Shown piece after piece: positions 8,238 to 15,867 of a stretch of 34,873 bases of DNA. Within the stretch, counting starts at the first letter, position 1, and each line of letters begins with the position of its first letter. A program made the translations under genes and the position numbers. The DNA is from an uncultured Treponema sp. GTDB taxonomy: Bacteria; Spirochaetota; Spirochaetia; Treponematales; Treponemataceae. Below the pieces are notes generated by a model that worked only from the letters and a program-made list of their open reading frames with translations, did not search any database and was not told where the DNA came from. Location of the stretch: positions 1 through 34,873 of the forward strand of contig CAMHMJ010000030.1 of NCBI GenBank assembly GCA_946186185.1. The letters are read 5' to 3'.

Positions 8238-8260
8238 AGGGGCGGTTGTCCGCCCCTTTT
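8238..8260 (+). terminator. Intrinsic terminator of nrdD
   Basis: Stem GGGGCGG-TTGT-CCGCCCC (8239-8256) followed by TTTTGTATTTT. Not bidirectional: the other strand lacks a T run. Confidence 0.85.
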
Positions 8261-8339
8261 GTATTTTAAAGCTATAAAAATCCGGAAAACAACCGGGTCA
8301 CTGCCAGACCGAAAGTGCCCAGGCCTCAAGGATTTCTCC

Positions 8340-11309
8340 TTATTTCTGAAATTCAAAAGCCAGGCAGGAAAGATAAAGAAGAATTTCTGTGGAATAGCAG
8401 CTTAAAAAATCACTTTCATAAAAATCCATGCCAACAGACTTAACAAGTCCCTGTGTAGTACAGATTATGGAAAGAAAATCCTGTAGCTCTTCAATAAATT
8501 TTTGACCAAAGGTAAGCTCAAGGGAAAAACCTCTTAATTCTTCCCTACTCAAATTTACTTTTCCCTGACTTCCTATGCATTCCTTCCAGACATTTGAAAA
8601 TTTTGCATTGGGCCGGATTTTTTTGACTATTTTTGTGGCAAAATACTCAAGTTTTTTTCTAAGAAGAAGGGGACCTATACTGGTCCAGGCGCCAGGTTGT
8701 CCTCCAGTCAAATCCAGATAGAAGAGGAGTTCTCTTCTATCTGGACTTTTGGAAAAATCACCTGAAGAAAAATCTTTTTCTAAAGCCTTTTCATCATAGC
8801 CCATTTTTTTTAGTTCTGAATCCAGCTCTTCCTTTATGGAATAAAAGAAGGCCAGCAGTTGTTTTACTTTATTTTCTTCAGTCATGATTTTTATACTTTT
8901 TAAAACCCTCTCATGAACTGACATTGACCGGTCGTCGTACATATAATGATTCAGAATATTGTTTGCATAGCCCACATCAAAATCTTCCTTTCTGAAGATA
9001 CGGTAAGGACCTTGTTTTTCGGAGTTTGGAATTGAAACTTCTACTTCTTTATCAGTTTCGCACATGAGCTTACAGGTTATGGAGCGGCTAAGAATGGGAA
9101 ATGAAAGCTTCTGACTTTCTTCCACTTTTACATGACTTTCACCATAAAGGCCCGGTACATTCACACTTTCAAAAACTGTTTCTTTTACAAAAAGCCTGTC
9201 AAAAGGCTCAAATGTCTGATAAAGCCGCGGGATAAGAAAACCAAAATCTGACTTTTTGAGATGATCAAAATTCTTTTCCCATTTTTTTGTAACTTCAATG
9301 GCCTTATTTTCGTCACTGAATTCAGTTGATGTATCCACATGAAGGGAATAATTCTGCATCTGAAGTTCATGCACATAGGTCATCAGGTTGATGATTGAAT
9401 CCTTTGGATTATTATAGAAGGTGGAAAGTGCGTAGATTATTCTGATTGCAGGCGTTTTCTGGGAAAAATCCAGTGAAGAAAAAGCGTTTTTCTTGTTGAA
9501 ATTCAAAAAACAGGAAATTACATTCAGATTTTTTTTTAGTTCTGCCTGGTAATCAAAGGAATAGCCCTTAAACTGCTTTTTTACAAAATTTCTGTAAAAG
9601 CTCTTTTTGGTATAATCTGAAACAGAAAGATATGTTTCAGTTATTTTACAGGGAGCTAAATAACCTTCGTAAAGACTTAGATTTTCCCAGAAGGCAAAAT
9701 AGAGAAACATATTTAAAAGCTGAAAATCTTCTGCAAAAATCTTTTTTTCCTCTTCACCTTGTTTATTAAAGACAAGTTCATAGAGAATATGGCCACCAAA
9801 ATATTTATTTTCCTCTTCGGAATCTTCCCCCTGAGATGAACTTTGGACTAAATTATTTTGAGCCTCTTCCATCTTTTTAACATATGCCCATCCGGCTTCC
9901 AATTCCTTTCCATAAATGCTGTGATATTTAGACTGAAGAAATTTTATTATTTCCTCTTCAAAGGAATCTGTCTTTTTTCCTGATTTTTTTTCCTTTTCAC
10001 CTGTATAAAAAATTCTTTCTATATCAGAAAGCTCCATACTGCGAAGAAGATAATAAAGGCACATAATAATGCCAGGATTTCTGCTGTAACGCCAGTAGTA
10101 TTCTTTTCTGATATCTCGCAAAATCTGACTGTACCACTGTCTTTTATCTGAAGGGAAAAGCTCTCCAAAAACAATATTCACCAGTCTTTCAAGGCCGTTT
10201 GTGTTATCCTTGAACAAAGAATCGTAGACTGCCCAGGTGCAGACTTCCTTATAACTTTCTATTGTATTAAAAAGAAAGCAGAATTTTTCCGACCTGCTGC
10301 GGCGGGCATTTCTTCTGTCATTTCTGGGGTCACCTCCCGGCCACCTCTTATTTCTTAAGACTGCAGAGTCAGAAGGAAAATCAGAAAATTCCATATCCAA
10401 ATCATCACTGGATTCGCCTGCAGATTTTCCCCTTTTTAAAATATAGTGATTGTAAAAGGCATTTTCAAAAAATTCCCTGTCATAACCCTCTGGGGAACAT
10501 GAATAGCCAACTCTGTTATTGGTATCATTAAAAAACTGGTAGCGGGCATAGAAATTGTATAAATTTCCCTTTGAATCGTATGGAGTTTCGCAATAGGCGT
10601 AGAACCAGTTTAAGAGAAAATTGTTCAAATTTAATTCATAGTCTTCTGTGCAGCAGGAAGAAGAAGCCCAGTGGCAGAAGTAGGAAACCCTGGAAGAATG
10701 GGACTGGGGCCAGAAATCAGCGAATACCATCATAACATAGAGATTAAAGCCAAAAGTTTCTTCGCTGCAGCAGCCATTTTCATAGAGTGATGGATATTCT
10801 TTTTTGCATTCCATCTGGAAAGAAGAATTTGGATTTACGTGGAAAATACAGTCGTAGTCAGAAATTTTATGTTTCCAGTTCCAGAAGTTCTTTATGCAGA
10901 AGCCCCAGTCTACACCATCGCAAGATGTCCTGCCATCCGCTTTTTTTTCTGTATAGCAAACCCTGCCATCAAAATCTGGAAATGCCCGGCACCTTTTTAT
11001 GGCATCCTGAATATAGTTTTTAAGCTCACAAAGCTCTTTTTTTACATCTTTTTTAAAAGCAATTGCCCGGTAAGTAAAATACAAAAGGGCACATGTGTAG
11101 AAAAATTCGTAATTATCTTTTTCTTCTTTAAATTCAAAAAAGGGAATCATTTTTCTGACACAGTTCAGGTTTCTTTCTGCCTCTTTTTGAACCATTTCCA
11201 CACTGTAATAATTTACACCGGGGTCAGAAATGCGGGCAATGGTTTCAGTGCATTCGTATTGGTAAATATAGCCAAAAGATTCCGGCACAAATTCTTCATT
11301 ATTAAACAT
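8340..11309 (-). CDS. Large cytoplasmic protein, unrecognised
   Basis: I do not recognise this family. Start set at ATG 11309 (989 residues): GGAG lies 6-7 nt before it. The frame can be extended to GTG 11363, but that start has no SD. No signal peptide or membrane helix. The first 300 or so residues are unusually rich in Cys, Tyr, Phe and Trp, with roughly 18 cysteines including CC pairs (NGCCSE, SSCCTED) but no regular zinc-finger spacing. An acidic then strongly basic low-complexity linker follows around 305-345 (SSDDLDMEFSDF, then RNDRRNARRSRSEK). The remainder is helical-looking and Glu/Lys/Phe-rich, with another acidic stretch before KYFGGHILYE. The C-terminal part has LDLTGGQPGAW. It follows the radical SAM gene on the same strand and probably shares its transcript, so it may be its substrate, partner or reader. 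Confidence 0.85.
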   Translation of the reverse strand: MFNNEEFVPESFGYIYQYECTETIARISDPGVNYYSVEMVQKEAERNLNCVRKMIPFFEFKEEKDNYEFFYTCALLYFTYRAIAFKKDVKKELCELKNYIQDAIKRCRAFPDFDGRVCYTEKKADGRTSCDGVDWGFCIKNFWNWKHKISDYDCIFHVNPNSSFQMECKKEYPSLYENGCCSEETFGFNLYVMMVFADFWPQSHSSRVSYFCHWASSSCCTEDYELNLNNFLLNWFYAYCETPYDSKGNLYNFYARYQFFNDTNNRVGYSCSPEGYDREFFENAFYNHYILKRGKSAGESSDDLDMEFSDFPSDSAVLRNKRWPGGDPRNDRRNARRSRSEKFCFLFNTIESYKEVCTWAVYDSLFKDNTNGLERLVNIVFGELFPSDKRQWYSQILRDIRKEYYWRYSRNPGIIMCLYYLLRSMELSDIERIFYTGEKEKKSGKKTDSFEEEIIKFLQSKYHSIYGKELEAGWAYVKKMEEAQNNLVQSSSQGEDSEEENKYFGGHILYELVFNKQGEEEKKIFAEDFQLLNMFLYFAFWENLSLYEGYLAPCKITETYLSVSDYTKKSFYRNFVKKQFKGYSFDYQAELKKNLNVISCFLNFNKKNAFSSLDFSQKTPAIRIIYALSTFYNNPKDSIINLMTYVHELQMQNYSLHVDTSTEFSDENKAIEVTKKWEKNFDHLKKSDFGFLIPRLYQTFEPFDRLFVKETVFESVNVPGLYGESHVKVEESQKLSFPILSRSITCKLMCETDKEVEVSIPNSEKQGPYRIFRKEDFDVGYANNILNHYMYDDRSMSVHERVLKSIKIMTEENKVKQLLAFFYSIKEELDSELKKMGYDEKALEKDFSSGDFSKSPDRRELLFYLDLTGGQPGAWTSIGPLLLRKKLEYFATKIVKKIRPNAKFSNVWKECIGSQGKVNLSREELRGFSLELTFGQKFIEELQDFLSIICTTQGLVKSVGMDFYESDFLSCYSTEILLYLSCLAFEFQK

Positions 11310-11384
11310 AAAAATCTCCGTAATAGTTTTATCTTCTAAAGTGCAGGGCATTGGATCGGCCACAAATAGAGGCTTTTTGCCCTA

Positions 11385-11501
11385 GGACAGCCGGATTACC
11401 CGGCCGACCAGTTTATCCTACAAACACCCAGCTTTCCCGGCAGCCAGATTTTTCTCACAAAGTGTCAGCTGATTCTCCAGCCGCCCCCTTTATCCTACAA
11501 A
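11385..11501 (-). repeat. Three contiguous ~40-nt imperfect hairpin repeats
   Basis: On the minus strand, units at 11501-11462 (40 nt), 11461-11425 (37 nt) and 11424-11385 (40 nt) each open with TTTGT(A/G)-G-(A/T)AA and then carry a stem-loop. Units 1 and 3 share TTTGTAGGATAAA exactly. Unit 1 folds GGCTG/CAGCT and unit 3 GGCCGG/CCGGCT; the U-A pair of one is C-G in the other, a compensatory change. Unit 1 begins inside the last codons of the radical SAM gene, whose TAG stop lies within TTTGTAGGATAAA. No spacers, so not a CRISPR. Confidence 0.7.
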
Positions 11502-12778
11502 GCTTCCGCCAGCCTTGCCATTCTGTCAAAGTCTCCGGCGGGGTTTTCATAAATCTGCAAAATTCCAAAGGGTTCTACATTTTTAGCCTTTAAGCCAAAA
11601 TTCCTGTATGTCTTAATTATTTCCGTAGAAGGATATAATTGCAAGGGAAAAGCCTTAATATCTTCAAAACCCAGGCCCTTCAAAAGCTCAATGTCACGGG
11701 CAAAGGAATCATAGGTCTGATTTGGGAGCCCGTAAATCAGGGTAATTTCGCTGTTGATTTTACAATCCTGAATACGGGCCAGCTTTTCAAGGACCAGATC
11801 CTTGGTGCGGAAATTTCCCCTGCGAATATGGGGATAAACCTGGGGGTCCAGGCTTTGTATTCCGATTTCAAAGGTCACATTTTTCATCTGGGAGGCCAGT
11901 TCCAGATATTCTTTTTTAAGCATTTCCGGCCGAATTTGAAGGCTGATTTCTGACGAAATTTTCATTTCCCGGCAGGTTTTTAAAAACTTAAGCCCCTTTG
12001 CCTTCTCCATATCCTGATTGTTAATGTCATTAAAAAAGGGGTCTAAAACATTTATTTTTTTTACACCTGCAGCTGAAAAAAGTTCCAGTTCCTTTTTTGT
12101 CCTCTCTGCCTGCCATATCTGATAAACACTGCAATTTGCATTTCTGTGGCGGCAGTAGGCGCAGTTAAAAAGACAGCCCCGGCGGGTTTCCATGCGGACG
12201 GACATACCCTTTTTTACCCCAATTTGCCCTGAAAGGTAGGGAGAGTCCAGTTCGGAAAAAGAAGGAAGAAGTTCAATCAGGCTGGAACTTGCGGACTTTG
12301 AAAAATCCGATTCTCTCTTCAAGAGGTGTTCCCTCATATTTTTAAAGACTTCTTCTCCAAAGGACTTTATAAAAAAGTCCACCTGTGGATAAGAAGTTTT
12401 AAGGCTTTCTTCAGAGCCTGAAACCATAGGGCCGCCCATCAAAATCAGAAGATTTTTAAATTCTGAGCGAACCAGTGGCAGTGCAAGACGGATAAACCTG
12501 TCTGCCCAGATAAAATTGCTGAAGGCAAGAATGTTTGCCCCGCTTTCCCGGATTGCACAAAGAATTTGGGGAATTATTTCATCGGCAAAAACAGACTGGT
12601 TTAAGTCAATCACAAGAGAGGAAATTCTGTCATTTGGTAATTTGTATGGAGAATTGTTAAAAGCTGTCTTTAGACAACTTATTCCATAGGGATCCCGATT
12701 TTCGTCAGGACGGCAGAAATTAAAAGAGACCAGCAGAACATTTAACTCTGCCGATTTTGATGCAAATACGCTAACCAT
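11495..12778 (-). CDS. Radical SAM protein with N-terminal B12-binding-like domain
   Basis: 427 residues. The N-terminal ~150 residues have the Rossmann-like layout of cobalamin-binding radical SAM enzymes: VLLVSFN, ANILAFSNFIWADR, LLILMGGPMVSG at 111-121, then DFFIKSFGEEVF. The DxHxxG cobalamin-ligand motif is not seen. The radical SAM barrel follows, with RRGCLFNCAYCRH giving C202, C206 and C209 for the 4Fe-4S cluster, and later INSEITLIYGLPNQT. Substrate unknown; relatives act in tetrapyrrole, hopanoid, methylation and peptide-modification pathways. SD GGAGG lies 5 nt before ATG 12778 and sits in a small hairpin. First gene of a probable two-gene unit with the 989-residue protein. Confidence 0.9.
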   Translation of the reverse strand: MVSVFASKSAELNVLLVSFNFCRPDENRDPYGISCLKTAFNNSPYKLPNDRISSLVIDLNQSVFADEIIPQILCAIRESGANILAFSNFIWADRFIRLALPLVRSEFKNLLILMGGPMVSGSEESLKTSYPQVDFFIKSFGEEVFKNMREHLLKRESDFSKSASSSLIELLPSFSELDSPYLSGQIGVKKGMSVRMETRRGCLFNCAYCRHRNANCSVYQIWQAERTKKELELFSAAGVKKINVLDPFFNDINNQDMEKAKGLKFLKTCREMKISSEISLQIRPEMLKKEYLELASQMKNVTFEIGIQSLDPQVYPHIRRGNFRTKDLVLEKLARIQDCKINSEITLIYGLPNQTYDSFARDIELLKGLGFEDIKAFPLQLYPSTEIIKTYRNFGLKAKNVEPFGILQIYENPAGDFDRMARLAEAL

Positions 12779-12823
12779 AAGAACCTCCGGTTAAAAACTC
12801 ATAAACATAAACCTTAAGTTCTT
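12779..12823 (-). promoter_or_regulatory. Shine-Dalgarno-masking hairpins before the radical SAM gene
   Basis: In the leader, AACC-GGA-GGTT (12792-12782) folds the GGAGG SD into a hairpin. Further upstream AAGAAC (12823-12818) can pair with GTTCTT (12784-12779), which would reinforce the closed form. Short stems, so tentative. Confidence 0.4.
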
Positions 12824-12831
12824 ACGGCTTA

Positions 12832-12860
12832 AATATAACTCCAGGAATTGAGAATGTCAA
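12832..12860 (-). promoter_or_regulatory. Promoter of the radical SAM / orphan unit
   Basis: Minus strand -35 TTGACA (perfect, 12860-12855), 17-nt spacer, -10 TATATT (12837-12832). Predicted start near 12825; leader about 46 nt. Confidence 0.75.
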
Positions 12861-12895
12861 GTTTTCAGAAGATTTCTTCAGGCGGTCTCTCTTCC

Positions 12896-12931
12896 AACAG
12901 GCCTTCCAGGGCCCGCCTAAGGCTCGGTCTC
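12896..12931 (-). repeat. GC-rich short repeat, copy 1
   Basis: Minus strand reads GAGACCGAGCCT, then GGCGGGCCC-GGAAGGCC-GT with few differences from 13968-14002 on the plus strand. The centre folds as GGGCC..GGCCC-type hairpin. The two copies face each other across nrdG. The rest of 12932-13084 has no gene; a GCGC-AAA-GCGC hairpin lies near 13028-13038. Confidence 0.65.
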
Positions 12932-13084
12932 CGCTCCCTTTTCCTAATTCCAGCAATGTTTAAATAAATTACAGTGGCCAAAAACTCCAGACGCAACCAG
13001 TAAAAAAAATCCGCTCCGCCTTGTTTCGCGCAAAGCGCTCACAACCCTTACAGGCCTGCGCCATGTTTTATTCTTCAAATTTTT

Positions 13085-13113
13085 ATGACAAAATCCAAAA
13101 TTAAGGGTATGCT
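13085..13113 (+). promoter_or_regulatory. Promoter of nrdG
   Basis: -35 ATGACA (13085-13090), 17-nt spacer, -10 TATGCT (13108-13113). The -10 lies inside a hairpin-capable AGGGTAT-GCT-ATGCCCT. SD AGGA follows 7 nt before the ATG. No NrdR box was found here, unlike nrdD. Confidence 0.45.
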
Positions 13114-13133
13114 ATGCCCTGTTAGGAAAAATT

Positions 13134-13640
13134 ATGAATTACGGGACTATAAAAAATTTTGATGTTGCTAACGGGCTTGGCGTCAGGGTAAGCCTTTTTG
13201 TAAGCGGCTGCAGAAACTGCTGCAAGGGTTGTTTTCAGCCTGAAACCTGGGATTTTAACTTTGGAAAAGAATTCACAAAGGAAACTGAAGACCAAATTCT
13301 GGAACTTTTAAAACCGGGTCATATTCAGGGCTTTTCCCTCCTGGGCGGAGAACCTTTTGAAGAGGAAAACCAGGCCGTCCTGGCACCCTTCCTGGAAAAA
13401 ATCCGGGAAACCTATCCACAAAAAGACATCTGGTGCTGGACAGGCTATATTTTTGACAAAGACCTGCAGGAAGGTCAGAGAAAGCACACCCAGTACACTG
13501 ACCGCATGTTAAAATGTCTGGACGTTCTGGTGGACGGCCCTTTTGTTCTGGAAAAAAGAAATTTAATGCTTAAATTCCGTGGAAGCGAAAACCAGCGCCT
13601 TTTGCACCTTAAAGACGGAAAAATCACAAGCATTGAATAA
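13134..13640 (+). CDS. nrdG: Anaerobic ribonucleotide reductase activating enzyme
   Basis: Radical SAM activase that abstracts hydrogen from the C-terminal glycine of NrdD. The 168 residues match the usual 150-175. MNYGTIKNFDVANGLGVRVS is the typical N-terminus. FVSGCRNCCKGCF gives the CX3CX2C cluster C26, C30, C33, followed by the NrdG signature QPETWDFNFGKEF. GGEP (near 66-70) is the SAM-binding motif, and VDGPF lies near the C-terminus. An additional Cys29 lies inside the cluster loop. It is a separate transcription unit from nrdD. Confidence 0.93.
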   Translation: MNYGTIKNFDVANGLGVRVSLFVSGCRNCCKGCFQPETWDFNFGKEFTKETEDQILELLKPGHIQGFSLLGGEPFEEENQAVLAPFLEKIRETYPQKDIWCWTGYIFDKDLQEGQRKHTQYTDRMLKCLDVLVDGPFVLEKRNLMLKFRGSENQRLLHLKDGKITSIE

Positions 13641-13764
13641 AAAAGACTGATAAAAGCTTTTTTCATACAGTAAAAAAAGTAGAAGTCCTCAAAAGACGGG
13701 GCAATATTTTTTTGGAAAAATAATTTAATAACAAAAGACCGGTAACTGCGCGGGCGTGGAGGGG

Positions 13765-13787
13765 TTTTGCAGCCCCTGGCTGCAAAA
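13765..13787 (+). repeat. Perfect 10-bp hairpin downstream of nrdG
   Basis: TTTTGCAGCC (13765-13774), loop CCT, GGCTGCAAAA (13778-13787). No T run on the plus strand after it. Lies at the left edge of the structured block 13741-14030. The 100 bp before it (13641-13740) hold only A-rich DNA and a weak AAAAGCTTTTTT terminator candidate for nrdG. Confidence 0.6.
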
Positions 13788-13792
13788 GGCGA

Positions 13793-13967
13793 AAAGGAAG
13801 GGGCTGTCCAAAAAGAAAAGTTTGCGGTGGTTGAGGTTCTCGTCCGAAGGCGCGAAGCAACCACCAGATATAGTGTAAATGGTCATTACTTCGCTTCGCT
13901 CCGTGCGCAAGCGGGCGACAGGCTCAATGACCGCAGTCACTAAACTTATTAGACAGCCCCTTCCTTT
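13793..13967 (+). repeat. 175-bp multibranched inverted-repeat element
   Basis: Outer arms AAAGGAAGGGGCTGTC (13793-13808) and its exact complement GACAGCCCCTTCCTTT (13952-13967), 16 bp perfect. Inside are two further stems: GGTGGTTG/CAACCACC (13826-13833 with 13858-13865) and GGTCATT/AATGACC (13881-13887 with 13926-13932). The second encloses CGCTT/AAGCG. This layout is a three-way junction. The frames that cross it have no SD and no recognisable protein. Could be a MITE, or a non-coding RNA. Confidence 0.7.
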
Positions 13968-14002
13968 GAGACCGAGCCTCTGGCGGGCCCCGGAAGGCCC
14001 GT
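13968..14002 (+). repeat. GC-rich short repeat, copy 2
   Basis: GAGACCGAGCCT then GGCGGGCCC-CGGAA-GGCCCGT, directly abutting the 16-bp arm of the multibranched element. Near-copy of 12896-12931 in opposite orientation. Confidence 0.65.
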
Positions 14003-14077
14003 AGGTGGAAGCAGTCGCTCTAAATATTAATAAGGTCTTTCTTGCCAGGGCCTCTTCCTTAAGGTCAAAAAAATCTT

Positions 14078-14083
14078 TATAAT
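14078..14083 (+). promoter_or_regulatory. -10 box of the PilZ gene
   Basis: Perfect TATAAT, 8 nt before ATG 14092, with no clear -35 and no SD between it and the start. Points to a leaderless or nearly leaderless transcript. Confidence 0.5.
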
Positions 14084-14091
14084 AGTCCGAT

Positions 14092-14475
14092 ATGGGTGAA
14101 AAGAAAAGGCAGACAGAGCGCTTTGACGACATTGGACGAATCGAAGCTCATTCCCTTTGCCCTCTTGCGGGCGTTCTTGACAACATTTCCGCAGGTGGCT
14201 GCAAGGTGCACTACAATCTTCCTGTTGTAGTAGATCTGGAAAACGACTACGAAGTAAACATCACATTTGCAAGAGCCGCATCTGAAGGAAGTCTTGTATT
14301 AACCTGCCATCCGCAATGGGTTCACGAAGAAAACGGAACAACTGAAATCGGCTTTAAAATTCTGCCTTCAAAAGACCTGCCAAGGCTCTTAAAATACATC
14401 GAAGAGCTGGGACTGGATCAGGTGGACTCAAGCATCGCTCATCTGATTACAAACTCCGGCTGCCAGCTGATATAA
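14092..14475 (+). CDS. PilZ-domain protein (probable c-di-GMP receptor)
   Basis: 127 residues, a single-domain PilZ protein. It shows RQTER (6-10) as the RxxxR c-di-GMP-binding motif and DNISAGG (30-36) as the (D/N)xSxxG motif, followed by the alternating beta strands of the barrel (YEVNITFARA, SLVLTCHPQWV, TEIGFKIL). PilZ proteins bind cyclic di-GMP and in spirochaetes influence motility and adhesion. No signal peptide; cytoplasmic. The start lacks an SD. Probably transcribed alone. Confidence 0.85.
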   Translation: MGEKKRQTERFDDIGRIEAHSLCPLAGVLDNISAGGCKVHYNLPVVVDLENDYEVNITFARAASEGSLVLTCHPQWVHEENGTTEIGFKILPSKDLPRLLKYIEELGLDQVDSSIAHLITNSGCQLI

Positions 14476-14615
14476 ATCTCGTTAAAAAATGCCAGCGGAA
14501 AAATCCTGATGGAATTGTTCGCATGGAAATTCCGAACGAAAAGTTTAAATGAGAACTTCAAAAAAAAAAGTTCCGCGGCTCTTCAATAAAAAATCAAAAT
14601 GCCAGGAGGCAGGAA

Positions 14616-15596
14616 ATGGACACCAGCCCTAAATTCAATATAAAAAAACTCCCGGGAAAAGCCTTCCTTGCCTTTCCAGAAATGCAGGGGCTCCTTCTTT
14701 CTGAACTGAAAAGCCGCCTGAACTACCAGGGAAAAGAAGCTGTATGGTACGGCGACCTTTTGTACTGCCCGGATTATTCAGATGAACAGCTTCCCTACTG
14801 GTCACGGTGCAGCCTGCTTGAACCTCTTGAAATAACTTTTGAATCCATCGGGAGCGGAGCCTCCTCCCTTAAAAGCATGCAGAGAAGCTGGGCACCCTAT
14901 CAGTACCAGTTTTTCAGAAGGGCTGAGCTTTTACAGGAAAAACTTCCCTATGTAAACTTAAAAATCCGAAAATTTCCAGCAGAAATTCCTGCAAGCCCAA
15001 TTGGTCTTTACACCTTAATCACAGAGAACACAATGATTGCTTCAGCGGCAACCACAAGCTTCCTTCCTGCCGGCCGCATAGAATTTGAAGAAGACCACGA
15101 AAATCCCCCAAGCCGGGCTTACCTGAAAATTCAGGAAAGTCTTACCATGGCTCACCTTTTAAATGGAACGCCTTTTCCAAAAGAGGGAGAGCGATGTTTT
15201 GAAGCGGGGGCTTGTCCCGGCGGCTGGACCTGGGTGCTGGTAAATCTGGGAGCTAAAGTTTATGCCGTAGACAGGGCTGAACTGGCTCCGGAATTGATGA
15301 AAAATCCTCTGGTTACCTTTCAGGCTCACGACGCCTTTACTCTAAAACCAGCTGACATCGGCCAGTGCGACTGGGTTTTTAGCGACGTAATCTGCTATCC
15401 GGAACGCCTCTTAAAATGGATTAAGGAATGGCTTGAAAGCGACCTGGTAAAGAACATGATCTGCACCATTAAAATGCAGGGCGAGCCGGACTGGTCATTG
15501 ATTCAGGAATTTGAAAATATCCCTGGAAGCCGCGTTCTTCACCTGAACTATAACAAGCACGAACTCACCTGGATTCACACGGAAAATTGTAAATAG
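14616..15596 (+). CDS. RlmM-like rRNA 2'-O-methyltransferase (FtsJ fold)
   Basis: 326 residues, shorter than E. coli RlmM (366). The N-terminal half is THUMP-like in position (LAFPEMQGLLLSELKSRL...). The C-terminal half is an RrmJ/FtsJ-fold SAM methyltransferase with SAM motif EAGACPGGWTW (196-206) and YAVDR. The K-D-K-E tetrad appears as K171 (SRAYLKIQE), D257 (FSDVICYP), K286 (CTIKMQG) and E316 (NKHELTW), all present, so likely active. RlmM methylates C2498 of 23S rRNA in E. coli; whether this protein has the same target is inference. SD AGGAGG is 7 nt from ATG and inside a short TGCC/GGCA stem. The 140 bp between pilZ and this gene hold only small A-rich stems (GAACTT/AAGTTC, GTTCG/CGAAC). 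Confidence 0.85.
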   Translation: MDTSPKFNIKKLPGKAFLAFPEMQGLLLSELKSRLNYQGKEAVWYGDLLYCPDYSDEQLPYWSRCSLLEPLEITFESIGSGASSLKSMQRSWAPYQYQFFRRAELLQEKLPYVNLKIRKFPAEIPASPIGLYTLITENTMIASAATTSFLPAGRIEFEEDHENPPSRAYLKIQESLTMAHLLNGTPFPKEGERCFEAGACPGGWTWVLVNLGAKVYAVDRAELAPELMKNPLVTFQAHDAFTLKPADIGQCDWVFSDVICYPERLLKWIKEWLESDLVKNMICTIKMQGEPDWSLIQEFENIPGSRVLHLNYNKHELTWIHTENCK

Positions 15597-15597
15597 A

Positions 15598-15752
15598 CTG
15601 AAATTCGAGTTATTTACGATAAATAAAAATTGGCGTAGGCGGGGTTGCGACACAAAAAGCACTCAGCCACCGCGAAGCGGTACTGCCGCTTTTTGCTGGC
15701 GCGTTCACGCCGAGAGCCAATTTTTGAGTTGGAATTATAAAACTCGAAATTT
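15598..15752 (+). repeat. Dispersed 3'-end repeat, copy B (after the RlmM-like gene)
   Basis: Starts one base after the TAG stop, with CTGAAATTCGAG exactly as copy A does behind era, and runs near-identically for about 125 bp. Copy B continues to a second end, so that AAATTCGAGTT (15601-15611) and AACTCGAAATTT (15741-15752) form outer inverted ends around the AATTGGC/GCCAATT pair. The core hairpin ACCGC-GAA-GCGGT sits at the centre. Confidence 0.85.
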
Positions 15753-15793
15753 GGGCTAAATAGCCTTTTTTTCAATAAATACAAATCTACATA

Positions 15794-15842
15794 AAAAAAG
15801 ACTGCCATTTTATTTTTCAAAATAAAATGAACAGTCTTTTTT
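15794..15842. terminator. Bidirectional terminator between the RlmM-like gene and argG
   Basis: AAAAAAGACTG ... CAGTCTTTTTT with an inner ATTTTATTTT/AAAATAAAAT stem. T runs on both strands, so it can serve both convergent genes. A weaker GGCT-AAAT-AGCC plus T7 lies just before it at 15754-15772. Confidence 0.85.
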
Positions 15843-15867
15843 GTGTTGTTAGCAGAAAGGCTTGCCC

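Noticed and set aside
11310..11363. 18-residue N-terminal extension of the 989-residue protein
   Set aside because: Would start at GTG without SD; GGAG before ATG 11309 fits better.
11385..11501. CRISPR array
   Set aside because: Three contiguous imperfect units with no spacers and no cas genes.
13134..13640. PflA (pyruvate formate-lyase activase)
   Set aside because: Length of 168 and the cluster context SGC...GCFQPETW are those of NrdG; PflA is about 245 residues.
13475..14132. Overlapping minus-strand frames (129, 135 and 65 residues) after nrdG
   Set aside because: They cross the inverted-repeat element and part of nrdG or pilZ, have no SD, and their sequence reflects hairpin arms.
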